From Armatimonadota bacterium (GTDB lineage: Bacteria > Armatimonadota > Zipacnadia > Zipacnadales > UBA11051), in assembly GCA_013178155.1 (NCBI GenBank), contig JABLXH010000026.1:1-64000 (forward strand): DNA of 64,000 nucleotides, given 5' to 3'. Below the pieces are notes generated by a model. It worked only from the letters and a program-made list of their open reading frames with translations, searched no databases and was not told where the DNA came from. Shown piece after piece: positions 7,648 through 18,279 of this stretch. A program made the translations under genes and the position numbers. Positions within the stretch are counted from its first letter, which is position 1, and each line of letters begins with the position of its first letter.

Positions 7648-8586
7648 TCAGTACTCCTCGATCTCACAGAAGCCATGGCCGAAGGCCGTGTCTTTGCCGA
7701 TGTGCACCAGACCGGCAAGGCGCAGCAGCGAGGCAAACTGCCCAACCTCCCCCGCGAACTCCGCCCAACCCGTCAAACCGCCCAGTGGCATGTTCTGGCC
7801 CTGCCGCTGACTGTATCGGACGTGGTCTCGCCAGCTCGTGGCGTCCCGCACCAGCTTTACCTCGCGTGCCTGTGCCACCAACGGGGCTGCATCAACATCG
7901 TAGGTGCCCGCACCGTGTACGCGGCACAGGAGCTCCAGTCGTCTGAGCCCGGCCGACAGGATCGCCGCGAAGTCCGGCTGTCGGAGCACCTGCCCCTCTA
8001 CACGCAAGCGAGTAGGAGTGCGGAAGTGAAGGCCTAGCCGGCCAGACCGCGGCTCTCCCACTGTCGCCGTCAACACAACAGGGGCAACGGGCAGGAGGGG
8101 CTGCCGCTTGCCTCCCTCGTAGATCAGTTGGCCCTCAGGCGTGGTGATGCTGTTGACCTCAAAGGGCACACGCTCGGCGCCGAGTCCCATCTCGCCCAGG
8201 CGCTGGAGAGCAAAGACGACATAAGGGAAGTACTCCGCCGCGCGACCGAAAAGCAGAAGAGTCATCTTCAGGTCCTGATCAGGGCCGGCAGAGCGCTGCT
8301 GCCCCGGTAAGACCCGCAGCACGAAGGGGTGCGGCGCATGGGTGTAGCGTCGCATCAGGGAGGCGTGAGGGGTGATGGGAGTGTCGAAGAGGTAACCGTA
8401 GGCGCAACGCCACCCGAGAAGGCAATCCCGACACTGGACCGAGGGGTTGGCGCAGGCCACTTCACGCAGCGCCCGCCCGAAGCCTCCGCGAAGCGTGGTT
8501 CCCAGGTAGGCCGACAAGTGACCCGAATGAGCTAAGCGGACTAGAACGTCGCAGATGACGGCCCCCAAGTGCACCCCCTGGGGCAT
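7648..8586 (-). CDS. cas6: CRISPR repeat endoribonuclease Cas6
   Basis: This 312-residue RAMP protein fits the Cas6 family (PF10040 type), which cuts pre-crRNA within each repeat. The N-terminal block HLSAYLGTTLRGGFGRALRE with a following C-x2-C pattern (CRDCLLGWRCAYG) and the C-terminal GGLTGWAEFAG...VHIGKDTAFGHG are family hallmarks. It is the first gene of the operon and starts at an ATG preceded by an AGGGGG-like ribosome site. Cleavage would leave the ATTGAGAC handle on each crRNA. The region upstream (8587-8667) should carry the operon promoter, but I cannot point to clear -35/-10 boxes. Confidence 0.92.
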   Translation of the reverse strand: MPQGVHLGAVICDVLVRLAHSGHLSAYLGTTLRGGFGRALREVACANPSVQCRDCLLGWRCAYGYLFDTPITPHASLMRRYTHAPHPFVLRVLPGQQRSAGPDQDLKMTLLLFGRAAEYFPYVVFALQRLGEMGLGAERVPFEVNSITTPEGQLIYEGGKRQPLLPVAPVVLTATVGEPRSGRLGLHFRTPTRLRVEGQVLRQPDFAAILSAGLRRLELLCRVHGAGTYDVDAAPLVAQAREVKLVRDATSWRDHVRYSQRQGQNMPLGGLTGWAEFAGEVGQFASLLRLAGLVHIGKDTAFGHGFCEIEEY

Positions 8587-8667
8587 GTCGCGGTCCCCCT
8601 GTCGTGACCATGCAGGACACCGGCTTGCGAGAGCAGTGATGATTCGACCACGTTCCTGCCAGCACCT

Positions 8668-9880
8668 TCATGGTGCGAGCGAGAGCGTCAGCCCCCTTGC
8701 GGCAAGCCGCACACTGCACGCGCCGGCAAGGACCCCGGCTGCGTCGCGAGCAAGCGCCATGGCCAGATCACTGCCGGGGAGCGCCTCGCTCCACGGCGGA
8801 TGAACCTCGCGCCCCCAGGATGCCGTGTCGGTCGGGTCCGGCCACCAGCGGCCACGCTCCCCCCAAAGCCACAGGTACTCATCGGCGGTCGCCAGCGCGA
8901 CTTGCAGGCTATCCTGCAACCGCAGGACCCGCGCCCCTCCCCTGCCATCGACGAACCACGGTGAGGTTTCCAGCACGTTGTACCCATCCACATAGAGACC
9001 GAGGCCGATCTGTGCCTGCGCGCGGAACCTGGCGCGCAGCTCGGGCGCAACGAATCGCTGTCCGCCTACCTCTAGTCGCACCGCCGCGGTCTGGAGTTGC
9101 GAGAGCTCACTGAAGGTGTACGCCGACTCGGTACCGTCCACGATGGTGACAGAAGGCGTGGACGCCGCCAACATGCCTTCCACGAAGGCCGGCAGCAGGC
9201 CGTAGATGTCTACCTCAAGCCGGGCTCCCGCCGCGGCTTCAGGGTCGCCCGGCAACCCACCGTAGATGAAGTACGTGGGTACGGCGATGTCGGGGTGCTC
9301 GGCGGCTACCGCCGCCACCAACTCGCGACCCCGTCGCCGCGCCTGTTCCTGGTAGTCCGCGAAGCTGTGTCGGTCGCGCTGAGGCTGGGCGTCAAACATG
9401 AACTAGGAAGTCTCGCTGAAGGGCTGGTTATAACGCTCCGGGTCGAACAGGATGCTCTTCAGATTGCCCTGCCGGGCAAGCCAGGCGGCGATGCGCCAGT
9501 GGTCCTCGATGTTTTCCCAGGCTGGATCGTCGAACCAGTCCATGCCGCCAGGACTGGCGAGGAGGTTCAGGAAGTTGCTCTTTAGACGGGTCGGTCGCAG
9601 GGCCTGCGGGTCCGCGAGCGGCTGCGCGAACCACTCGCGCTACCACTTCGCATTGTTGGAGGCACGCCGGAAGGGGCACGCACCGGTGCTTTCCTGCGGT
9701 TCCGGGATGCGTACCTCAAGAACCACCCCGTCGAAGGGCTGCTGCTCCATCGCGGCCGGGTCGCGGCACGGGGTTGTCCCAGCCCGAGGCGATCAGCTTC
9801 TTGTCCTGTGCGTACGTGCAGGTCGCAACTGCGGGAAACAGCGCGGCGGCGAGGGCCGCCCGAAGGCAGTGTCTCTGCAT
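8668..9880 (-). pseudogene. Broken gene for a secreted protein of unknown function (putative glycosidase-like)
   Basis: Frames read together give a signal peptide (MQRHCLRAALAAALFPAVATCTYAQ) after a good AAGGAG site. Then comes DKKLIASGWDNP, a one-base frameshift near 9765-9775, and a segment with MEQQPFDGVV and NFLNLLASPGGMDWFDD, continuing to the ORF ending at 8668. In-frame TAG codons interrupt it at 9641-9643 and 9403-9405. The order resembles a family of roughly 400-residue secreted hypothetical proteins I associate with Armatimonadota and Planctomycetota, probably carbohydrate-active, but I cannot name a catalytic motif. The three lesions make it non-functional as written unless they are sequencing errors. 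Confidence 0.72.
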
Positions 9881-10012
9881 GATGGTCTCCTTCATCCGGC
9901 GGTGCACCGTCTGTAACCAGAAGCAGTGCCCCAACGGCCCCGGCGCGCGGCCAGCTTTCACGTACCCCTTACCTTCTCTAACTCAGCGGTGACTGCGCCG
10001 CCGTTACCTCTG

Positions 10013-11447
10013 TCACAGGTCACGGGCAGACAGCCGGATCGCCCAGTCTCCCCGCGGCGCGGTCAGGGCCACCTACCCCGGCCCCATGTCCTCCAGGGGA
10101 GTGGTACTCATGTTCCAGGTGTCAATGGCGTCGGCTCCGTAGGGCTGCTCGCCCGGGAGCACCACGGAAAGCGTCCCCGACTGCTGAAAGTGGTACAGGT
10201 GGTACTCGCCGGGGCGGCCCAGGCCGCTGACGCCCGGCGGCAGGTCATGCAGCGGGACGAGCGCCTCGAAAGGCGAGGCTTCAGCCATCACCTGCTTGGG
10301 GAAGGCAATGCGAGCGGGGCTTTCCCGTGCAGTACCCCGCCCTTGGACCACCACAGGATCTCCTCCGGGTGCAGGTACGTCTCAGCGTGGCCCACGTAGC
10401 AGCCGCCCATGGTGCCCAGCCAGAAACAGCGGGCCATCTCGGGGGCCTTCAGGTACCCCCACTCGCGGGGGACATTGCCCTCGTAGCGGCACTCATCGAA
10501 CAGGATCGGCTTGCAGTACTGCTCGCGCCATTGCTGCATGGAGGCGAAGTCAGAGCTCTGGATGCTGCAGTGGGCTACCCAGGGCTTCATGTGGTCATAC
10601 CACCGCACGCAGTTGTGGATTCCGCGGAGGTGTCCGTAGGGATCGGCTGCTTGCACAATCTGGAAAAACCGGTCCCATTCTGCGTCCTTCTTGATTTCCA
10701 TGATGTCAAACTCGTTAGCAGGTGACCACCAAACATTGCGGAACGCGGCGAGGCGGGCCACGGCATAGTGCAGGTAGCGGTCGTGGTCTTCAGCGTCCAT
10801 GGAGGCGAAGCCCAAGCGGTCATCAGGATGGAACAGGATGATGTCGGCCTCAATCCCCGGGTCGCGCAGTTGCCGCCCCGGCCCTCAAAGTGCCGCCAGA
10901 AGTCCGGGTTGAAGCGCGAGAGGTTCCACTCGCGCAGCGGGTGGCCCTGATAGGGATACAGCAGTGGCTCGTTACGGTTGTACTCATACGCCTTCGGGAA
11001 GACGCACACGCGCAGCTTGTTGAAAGGGGCGCTCGCCAGCGTCTCGAGGGTCTGCTCTTGCAGGGCATCGCCCTGGTGCGCCCACGCGTAGCAGGTCGTC
11101 TCGATCTAGAAGTGCGGTGTGCCATCCGCATAGGCCAGATACCAGGTGTTGCGGGCCCTGACCGGGCCATGGTTATCCGGTGAAGCTGGGGTGCAGATGA
11201 AGGACCCGGTCCTGCCATCCAGCTCCGGGCGGTTGCTGATCGCGCGGTAGCTTCACTCACCGGGCTCACCGGGCATCAGGCGCAGCCGGTAGATGCCGTC
11301 GCCGTCATAGAACCCCTCGGGCCTCAGGACTCGCTCTCCCTGGCGGAACTCGCCCTGCAGACTGACATCCACAGACGGGTTGCCGTCGCGGGGCCCCTCC
11401 AGCGCCAACTCGAACACGTCCCATTGCTCCACGCTGCTGGCAGACAC
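10013..11447 (-). pseudogene. Broken DUF5060/DUF5605-type glycoside hydrolase
   Basis: The intact ancestor would have an N-terminal DUF5060 beta-sandwich (SVEQWDVFELALEG, YDGDGIYRLRLMPGEPGE), a TIM-barrel ([53 protein letters not shown]) and a DUF5605 C-terminal domain (YHLYHFQQSG, YGADAIDTWNM). A GTG start at 11447 follows a strong AAGGAGG. Lesions are TGA at 11253-11255, at a position where Trp is expected, TAG at 11106-11108, a frameshift near 10870, another near 10317 and TAG at 10073-10075. Family members act on plant or microbial polysaccharides. No complete signal peptide is seen at this start. Confidence 0.82.
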
Positions 11448-12073
11448 GGCAAGCCCTCCTTCTCCGGCTCCTGGCGCGCCCGGGTCACACACTGTGGTCG
11501 CAGGCCGGACAGGGCAGTTGGCGTCGCGAGGGCCGCAGGCCTGCCCGGCGGTGCGACCCTCTGGCGGACTGTCACTGCTCGGTTCCGTGAGCAACAGCGT
11601 CTAGGCATGGTGCCCAATGACTGAAGCGGCAGGCGATCACCCCTCTTGACCGCGATGGGGACGGGCGGATCAGCCGGCCCCAATGCCATCAGCTCTGCAA
11701 GGACGCCGATGCCTTCTTCCACCACCGCCAGGAACTGCCGCAACCTGCTGACGGCAGGCCGTGTGCCCGCCCCGCTGCCCATCAGAGCAGCACCCGGTGG
11801 GCCTGCGCCGACATCAGGACTGCTTCCCCGGAACGACGGACCGGTCCGCCACGTGTATAGCACGTATGACCGGGGAATGGTATATTACCCCGAGCACTCG
11901 GTTTCTGAAGGTCGCAGTCTCGACGCCACGCGGCGCATCCTTGTCTCCCCGTTCCCCGAAGACGGTGGAAGTGCGCTGTACTTGGCCGGCCACGAAGGGC
12001 CGCATGTGGACAACCGAACGGCGCGAGTGTACCGGCTACCGTTGACACTTACCGGTGGAGGCCCTGAACGGCC
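11448..12073. other. Intergenic stretch with a possible sialidase-tail remnant
   Basis: About 620 bp separate the DUF5060 pseudogene from the GH95-like gene. On the plus strand, 11850-12077 encodes YDRGMVYYPEHSV followed by a segment ending in a basic, hydrophobic tail. This looks like the last strand of a sialidase-type propeller, in which YDRG...RxILVxPF patterns are common. No start, Asp-box or propeller body is found upstream, so it would be a 3' remnant. The rest (11448-11850) shows no convincing coding or structural signal. Confidence in the remnant is low. Confidence 0.3.
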
Positions 12074-14977
12074 ATGAGTCCTGCCACTGCACCCCTCGCA
12101 GCTTGCGCGCTTCTGATCCCTCTCTCCACGGCAGTCTGGGGGCAGGGCCAAGCCGTGCGGGCCCGCTACGTGCGAGTGGAGTCAGGGGCGAGCACCAGCT
12201 ACCTGCACTTCGCCGAGCTGGAGGTCTACGTCAAGGGCAGAAACATCGCCGCGGGCAAGCCGGCAACGGCCTCGTCGACGATGCCGCCATTCACTCCAGA
12301 CCGGGCGGTGGACGGCATCATCGGCTATGCGTGGGGGCCCGACGCCAGCTTCTGGTCGTCGGCAGGGGCCAAAGGTGGGGAGTGGTGGGAGGTGGATCTG
12401 GGCGAGGAGGTTGCCATCGACCGCCTGGTGCTGTACAACCGTCTGGACGCGGTCCCGGAGCGGCTGGAGGGTGCCGTGCTGGTGGCGCTGGCGGCGGACC
12501 GGCGGGAAGTATACCGAAGGCAACTGGACGGCAACACCGTCCCCATCGAGAGCGTGTTCGTCGAGAGAGAGGATCCGCCTGTGGACCTATCCGCGGAGTC
12601 GCTTGCCGAGCGGCGTAGCGAACTGAGCCCCGTCTTTTCCGCACCCTCGGACGATGCGGGCTACGTCATGCCCGTGGGCAGCGGAGACCTCTCGGCGATG
12701 CTGCGCTATGCGGATGCGTGGGAGGTTCATCTCTCGAAGACGGATTCCTTTGGTCCCGGCAACATCCTGTCACCCGGGCATGTGCAACTGGACTTCGGAT
12801 TGAGCAACGATCAGATCACGGACTTCGAGCAGCGCCTGGACCTGAACCGGGGATCGGTATCACTCGCGATCAAGACGCCGGAAGGCGGCATCACCGCCGA
12901 GTGCTGGGGGGTCAGGGGCGCAAATGCGCTGGTGGTGGATGTACGGGACACGCGCCCGGCACCGCAGGCGAAGGTGACATTCTCCATCTGGCGGCCCGGC
13001 ATGGACCTGTCGGTTGCGGATGGCGTGCTGCTGGCCCGGGAGGTGCACGACTGCGACGAGAGCGGGGGGCGGGTTGTCGATCCGGCGCGGGTGAGTCCGC
13101 AGGATCGCGTCTATGGGCTGGAAGTAGCCACAGCGCTCGCGGTGGGGGGCGACGCTGGGCTGCTTCAGGCCACGGGAGAGACCCGCGAAGCCGCAGGAAT
13201 CAAGACGGTCGCGCTCCGCCCAACTGTCGAGGGCAGCTATCGAGTACTCATTGCCTGTGCGACGAGCTATGACGGCAAGGCTCAGGCCGCGGCCCGGGGT
13301 GCCCTGGACAGCCTCCTGGCGAGCGACCTGAGCTGGGTTCGCTCGGAACAACTGGCCTGGTGGGATGAGTTCTGGACGGCCTCCTTCGTGGACTTGTACG
13401 GGCGGGACGCCGACCGTCTGACTCAGCTTTGGCATGTCACGCTGTACTCCTACGCGTCGGTGGGGGAGGGGCCCGTGCTGCCGAAGTTCAATGGCGGGCC
13501 GGGTCTGGTGCATGAGGATGACCGCTGCTGGGGCTGGGGCTACTGGTGGCAAAACACCCGGGAGCTGATCTGGCCGATGTACGCGGCCAATCATCTGCGG
13601 TATGCGCAAGACCACCTTGGCTTCTACGACCGCGCTTTCATGCACTACAAGCGCCGCACGGCGGATCAGGGCAAGCTGGGGATTCGCGTGTGGGAAGACG
13701 CGCTGCCCGCCAGGCCCGGCTCTGTAACGGCGGGGAAGGTCGTCTCGAGCTTCGACCCGCAGGCCCTGGCGGCGGCGCAGGCTGACCGGCGCATGCAGAG
13801 CGTGCCCTCGGGCTACAACGCCCGCAGCATGGCCCAGGGGGCGGAGCTGGTGCAGCTACTGTTTGACTGGGTCGCCTTCACCGGCGATGCCGGGTACCTG
13901 CGCACCGTGGTCGCGCCTTGGCTCAAGGAGGTTGTGCTGTTCTACCTGAGTTACCTGAAGCTGGAGGACGACGGCCTGTACCACATGACTCCATCGGACG
14001 CGCTGGAGATGTGGTGGGAAGTCCGGGACCCCATGACGGATATGTGTGCGGTGCGTTACTGCTTCTGGCAGGCCCTCAACCACGGCGCGGACTTCGGGTA
14101 TGAGCCGGAGTTCCTGCAAGCAATCCGCGAGCGACTGGATCGCCTGGCGCCGCTCCCGACGGGCCACATCAAGCGCCGGGCAGCGCGAGAAGGGGAAGTG
14201 CCCGCCGGACGTCCGGACTATGTCGGGCAGGCCGCGGACCTTGAGCCTGCGGATGACCAGTACGCGCCGATGGCGGCGTTCCTGGCCGATCCGTGCATCT
14301 ACAACATGGAGCAGCCAGAGCTATATGTGATCTTCCCCTTCGGCCTCGTGGACGCGACCGCGCCCGACGCCGACTACCAGAGGGCGCTACAGGCCTTCCG
14401 GGCCCGGCAGAACCCCAACTCCGCCGGCTGGTCTCAATGCGGCATCCAGGCCGCGCGTCTGCGCCTCCCGGACACCGTGGACGTCATTATGGACCATGTG
14501 CGCCGCCACCAGCTTTACCCCTACGGGGGCTGGGTTAATGTGGCAGCGCCGCTGAAGGGCTCGAAGCTGGGTCTGAGCGACGTGCCCTATTTCGACGCGG
14601 CGGGCGTGAACGTGACCGCCCTGCAAGAGTCACTGCTGCAGTCTCACGTCCGGACCAGTCCCGAACGGACGGACCCTCTGAGCGGTGGCCCCATCTGCAT
14701 CCTGCCGGCGGTGCGTGACGACTGGGCCGGGCGCTTCCGTCTACGGGCCCGTGGCGGCTTCCTGGTGAACGTCGAGTTCCAGGCGAGACGCAAGCCCACC
14801 GTGATCCGCATCGAGTCGGAGCGCGGCCAGACACTAAGACTGGAGAACCCGTTCGTGGAGTGCCGGGTGCTGCGCGACGGAGAGCAGGTCGCCGTCAGTA
14901 CACACCCGGTGGTCATCGTGCCAACTCGACCGGGGGAGCTTCTGGAGTTCGTTGGAGATGCGATGCGGAATCATTGA
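12074..14977 (+). CDS. Secreted GH95-like glycoside hydrolase with N-terminal discoidin domain
   Basis: The 967-residue protein begins with a signal peptide (cleavage near WGQG) and an F5/8 type C (discoidin) carbohydrate-binding domain at about residues 28-165 (RYVRVESG, DRAVDGI, WWEVDLGEEVAIDRLVLYNR). The rest follows the GH95 layout of an N-terminal beta-sandwich and an (alpha/alpha)6 barrel, with the central block WGYWWQNTRELIWPMYAANHL and a later TPSDALEMWWEV. GH95 enzymes include 1,2-alpha-L-fucosidases and galactosidases. Here the usual N-x-N-x-E-M motif is NTREL, so it is better called GH95-like or DUF5703-like, with unknown substrate. GGTGGAGG lies upstream of the ATG. It is intact although flanked by pseudogenes. 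Confidence 0.82.
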   Translation: MSPATAPLAACALLIPLSTAVWGQGQAVRARYVRVESGASTSYLHFAELEVYVKGRNIAAGKPATASSTMPPFTPDRAVDGIIGYAWGPDASFWSSAGAKGGEWWEVDLGEEVAIDRLVLYNRLDAVPERLEGAVLVALAADRREVYRRQLDGNTVPIESVFVEREDPPVDLSAESLAERRSELSPVFSAPSDDAGYVMPVGSGDLSAMLRYADAWEVHLSKTDSFGPGNILSPGHVQLDFGLSNDQITDFEQRLDLNRGSVSLAIKTPEGGITAECWGVRGANALVVDVRDTRPAPQAKVTFSIWRPGMDLSVADGVLLAREVHDCDESGGRVVDPARVSPQDRVYGLEVATALAVGGDAGLLQATGETREAAGIKTVALRPTVEGSYRVLIACATSYDGKAQAAARGALDSLLASDLSWVRSEQLAWWDEFWTASFVDLYGRDADRLTQLWHVTLYSYASVGEGPVLPKFNGGPGLVHEDDRCWGWGYWWQNTRELIWPMYAANHLRYAQDHLGFYDRAFMHYKRRTADQGKLGIRVWEDALPARPGSVTAGKVVSSFDPQALAAAQADRRMQSVPSGYNARSMAQGAELVQLLFDWVAFTGDAGYLRTVVAPWLKEVVLFYLSYLKLEDDGLYHMTPSDALEMWWEVRDPMTDMCAVRYCFWQALNHGADFGYEPEFLQAIRERLDRLAPLPTGHIKRRAAREGEVPAGRPDYVGQAADLEPADDQYAPMAAFLADPCIYNMEQPELYVIFPFGLVDATAPDADYQRALQAFRARQNPNSAGWSQCGIQAARLRLPDTVDVIMDHVRRHQLYPYGGWVNVAAPLKGSKLGLSDVPYFDAAGVNVTALQESLLQSHVRTSPERTDPLSGGPICILPAVRDDWAGRFRLRARGGFLVNVEFQARRKPTVIRIESERGQTLRLENPFVECRVLRDGEQVAVSTHPVVIVPTRPGELLEFVGDAMRNH

Positions 14978-15279
14978 GGGGCGAGGACGACGAGGAGGGC
15001 GAGCGGTCTCCTGTGTAGGCGGCTTGGGGGGCGGGTTATCTCTTTCGGCCTGTGTCGATGCCGGACGGGAATCATGCAGGGACAGAACGGACAACGCGCC
15101 GCGTCGCCCGGATTACGACAGTCGGTGTCGTCCCCGGGCAGCCGTATCCGCCGTCAGACAGCTGACCAAGGGCCGCGACCACGGGCAAGTGACCCCCGAC
15201 ACACCGCGGTTCACCGTCGGCCAGGAAGCCTGGACTCGCGGGCCCAGGGTGAAGGTCATGCCGCCGGGCGCATTCCCCT
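14978..15279. other. Convergent intergenic region, nothing recognised
   Basis: About 300 bp between the stop of the GH95-like gene and the convergent stop of the sialidase-type gene. I see no credible ORF, no hairpin with T-run and no repeat that I can tie to another place in the window. Confidence 0.5.
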
Positions 15280-16593
15280 TCAGAACTCCCACGCTGCCCG
15301 CGCCGAACCGGTGGACAACACTTCCTCCAGGTAACACCCGGTCTGCGGCGTCAGCGTCTCGCCTCCGACCCCCTCGGTGCTGAAGGCCATGACGCGGTAA
15401 CAGAGGACGCTGTGCCATTGGCCATCTCGAAGGCGCACCACGGCCCCCACCGGATGATCGGCGAACCAGCTCGTCTTACCCGGCGGGGGGCCGAAGTCCG
15501 CGTCGCAGTCCCGGGTGATGACCGGCAGCTGGAACCTGTTGCGCTCCGCCGATAACGGCCAGATCGCCGAGATGTTGCGGAACCCCTTCGGGTGATTCGC
15601 GGCCAGGTACGGCGTCCCGTCCGCAGCGCGGTTCAGCACCATCGGCGCATTCGAACGCAGCTTCGGATCATGCAGCACCTCGCACCAGTTCTCTCCTGCG
15701 TCCGTGGAGCGCCACACCCGGACCGAGTTACCGTTTCCATCCCCGTCCCGGGCGGTGTAGAGCAGTGCCCCGTCGGCGTCGCGCACCAGACTTGGTTCGT
15801 ACCCGCCCGAGATGCCGTAGAAGACCACCGGCCGCCAGCCCCCCGATCCGCTGCACCAACGCGTCACCCCCGAGACGTTCCGGCGCCCGTCGCTCGCCAG
15901 GACCGGGTACAGCAGGTCTTCGCCGTCAGGAATGGCGCAGGTGATCCCGGGCCCCACCACCCGCCACGGCCCGTCGCCAATGAGCACGGGGTCGTCTGGC
16001 GCGCCAAGCTCCGCCTCCGTGACCGAGAACGTGACGCCGTCCCAGGCGAACTGGTAAACACACCACGACTGCTCGAACCGGTCATCCCACTTGAAGAAGC
16101 CCTCGTCATTGAGGTCGAAGTGCAGGACCTGGGAGACCCCGAAGCCGGTCCCGGCGGCGGGATGCTCCGTGCCATCGCCACGCTTCGCGCCCAGGGGCCA
16201 GAAGCCCGGGGTCACCGGATAGTGCACCGCAACCCGCCGCTTGCCCGTCTCCGGGTTGATGTCGATAGCGTTGCGAGCGCAGACAATCGGCGCCCGCGCT
16301 GCGACACTCGCAAGGTCGTCGAAGACCACGATGTCGCTGCCGTTCTCGAAGTCCCAGTGGCCTACTCCGACGGTCCGCACGTTCACCGCCACCGCTGCGG
16401 TGTGCGGACCAATCTGGAACACGAAGCCCAGCCCGTACCGGCAGGTCTGCCCTTCTGTTGACTCCGCCGGCTGGACCAGTGTCGGCCCAGACTTTGTCAC
16501 CCCGGTGATGGTCAGCCTGTCCGTGGGCGTCACGGCATCGTCCCCCTTGGCAAGGGTCGTGAGACACACCGCGAGCGCAGCGGCGAGGCGCAT
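15280..16593 (-). CDS. Secreted sialidase-type beta-propeller protein
   Basis: The predicted protein is 437 residues with a signal peptide (MRLAAALAVCLTTLAKG). The ATG at 16593 is preferred over the track start, which adds 39 residues of unlikely sequence before the signal. The body resembles exo-alpha-sialidase/BNR-repeat proteins: the segment VWRSTDAGENWCEVL contains an Asp-box (S-x-D-x-G-x-x-W), and GGYEPSLVRDADGALLYTARD is typical of a propeller blade. Such proteins may hydrolyse sialic acids or bind other glycans; the true substrate cannot be read. It is intact and convergent with the GH95-like gene. A divergent or shared promoter is not obvious. Confidence 0.72.
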   Translation of the reverse strand: MRLAAALAVCLTTLAKGDDAVTPTDRLTITGVTKSGPTLVQPAESTEGQTCRYGLGFVFQIGPHTAAVAVNVRTVGVGHWDFENGSDIVVFDDLASVAARAPIVCARNAIDINPETGKRRVAVHYPVTPGFWPLGAKRGDGTEHPAAGTGFGVSQVLHFDLNDEGFFKWDDRFEQSWCVYQFAWDGVTFSVTEAELGAPDDPVLIGDGPWRVVGPGITCAIPDGEDLLYPVLASDGRRNVSGVTRWCSGSGGWRPVVFYGISGGYEPSLVRDADGALLYTARDGDGNGNSVRVWRSTDAGENWCEVLHDPKLRSNAPMVLNRAADGTPYLAANHPKGFRNISAIWPLSAERNRFQLPVITRDCDADFGPPPGKTSWFADHPVGAVVRLRDGQWHSVLCYRVMAFSTEGVGGETLTPQTGCYLEEVLSTGSARAAWEF

Positions 16594-16751
16594 GGCTGTC
16601 CAGTTCCCTCGCACGATATTGATGCGGAGCACGGCTATAGGTTCGCGACCAGCCGTTCGGTGTCCTACGCGCTCACATGGAGCAGCAGTTGCGCCAACAG
16701 CCCGCTGCACACTGGGCCATGACGTCCCATGAGCGTCATTGTTCCGGCTTG

Positions 16752-18097
16752 CTAACCGACAAGTTGGTCGAGACCAGAGCGGGGAGGCCGTACGCCGATG
16801 TGGACCTCACCAACGGGCGTATCGCTCTGCTCCGTCACGTCCTCTCCGGGGCCAAGGTCCACAACACGCATGTCGGCGCCGTATGCGTGCATCAACTGAA
16901 ACTCCCGCCGGTTGACGACGCTGTTGTTGACTGCCACCACAAGCTGCAGCGACTCCGGCCCCAGGATTGGCCGGAAGCCCTCCAGTTGGACGTCCCGCTC
17001 GCTGGAAGCGATCTGTACAACGCCCTCGTTCCTCCTTGCGCCTAGCAGGAAGGGAGCGACCTTCTCTAGCTCCGCGAAGCACTGGCCAAGGGCGTGGAGC
17101 TGGGAGGTCTCGCGCCACGTTTCAGTGCGGAGCGTGTACTTTCACGCTTGGTTGTTCCACTTCAGGGAGGGTTTGTCGTAGTAGCCGTAGTAGTGGTAGA
17201 AAAACACGCCGGTGGCGCCCTCCTGGATCGCCGCCCAGGTCTGCCAGGCGCAGAAGGCCGGGGTGGGCAGGTAGTAGCCAGCCATCCAGCGGAACCACGG
17301 TGGGCGACCAGTCCACACCTGGTTGGAGCCCATCCCCTGGGCGATGACCCAGAAGGCGGCATCACCGGATCGCGCGATGGCGTAGTAGTCCTTGCAGAAG
17401 CGTCGGTAAAGGCTCTGAGCGTAAGGCACATTGTCCGGGGCGCAGCGCGGGTCGCGGCCCAGTGGGTAGATGTCGGTGCTCACCACCGGCAACCTGTACA
17501 GTTGCACCGCCCTTTCGGCCGATGCGGTCTTGTTGAACAGCATCAGAGGCGGATGGTTTGAGCCCTCCTGGCGAACCAAAGCAACACGTAGTCTGCCAGC
17601 TCCTCCACGGCCGACGGCGGCATCTCCTCGCAAAGCCCCCACGCCAGCAGGCCCCAGCGGTCCCTGAACCGTGCCGCCCACTCCCGAACCAGAGGAACGA
17701 TCTCGTTCTCATGCCGCTGCTTGCGAGATTCCGCCGTGCCCACGTTCCACGGGAGGAAAAGCGGATGCCCCCCATCGGCCCAGTAGATGCGCACCCCTGC
17801 TTTCTCGCCCAGCGTCAGCAGCCGGTCCAGCTCGTCCGCGCTCAGACCGCCCCCGTTCATCCACCAGCAGTTCATGTGGTGTTCACGAAGATCGTCCAGG
17901 ACGAAGTTCCATGTCTGTTCACCGTAGCTGCCGCCGTAGACGCCCAGGGGAAAGAACTGCTAGATCGGCGGTATGGCACGTTCGGGCGCAGGTCGCTCGA
18001 GCCATGCGGGTCTGTGGTTGGCGACCTCATCGGGCACGTACGCAGCGCTGGCAGTCCCCCCGAGCGCAAGCAAGGCCCCGGCCATGGCGATCAACAT
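16752..18097 (-). pseudogene. Broken gene for a secreted TIM-barrel glycosidase-like protein
   Basis: The joined frames give a signal peptide (MLIAMAGALLALGGTASAA), then FFPLGVYGGSYGEQTWNFVLDDL, ADGGHPLFLPWNVG, a barrel with WGLLAWGLCEEMPPSAVEEL, LPVVSTDIYPLGRDPR and GATGVFFYHYYGYYDKP, and a C-terminal beta-domain ending at 16752. The layout resembles GH42/GH5-like proteins from glycan-degrading bacteria, with WGLCEEM a candidate acid/base strand. Lesions are TAG at 17960-17962, a frameshift near 17560 and TGA at 17142-17144 in KWNNQA-stop-KYTLR, where Trp would fit. Apart from these the coding pattern is well preserved, so inactivation looks recent or artefactual. Confidence 0.75.
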
Positions 18098-18279
18098 CGG
18101 CTAAGCCCCCTTTAGGTGGAATGAACGGCCATCGCCTGGTGGGCGCCCCGTCCTGGCCGCGCAGACGGTGCGTCTGGCGCTTACTGACACCGCCTTCTCG
18201 CCCTGGCGATCACCTGCCGCACGACGAGCGCACGGCGCCACTCTCCGGCCTCACCTCACGATGGCTTCCAGCGAATGTG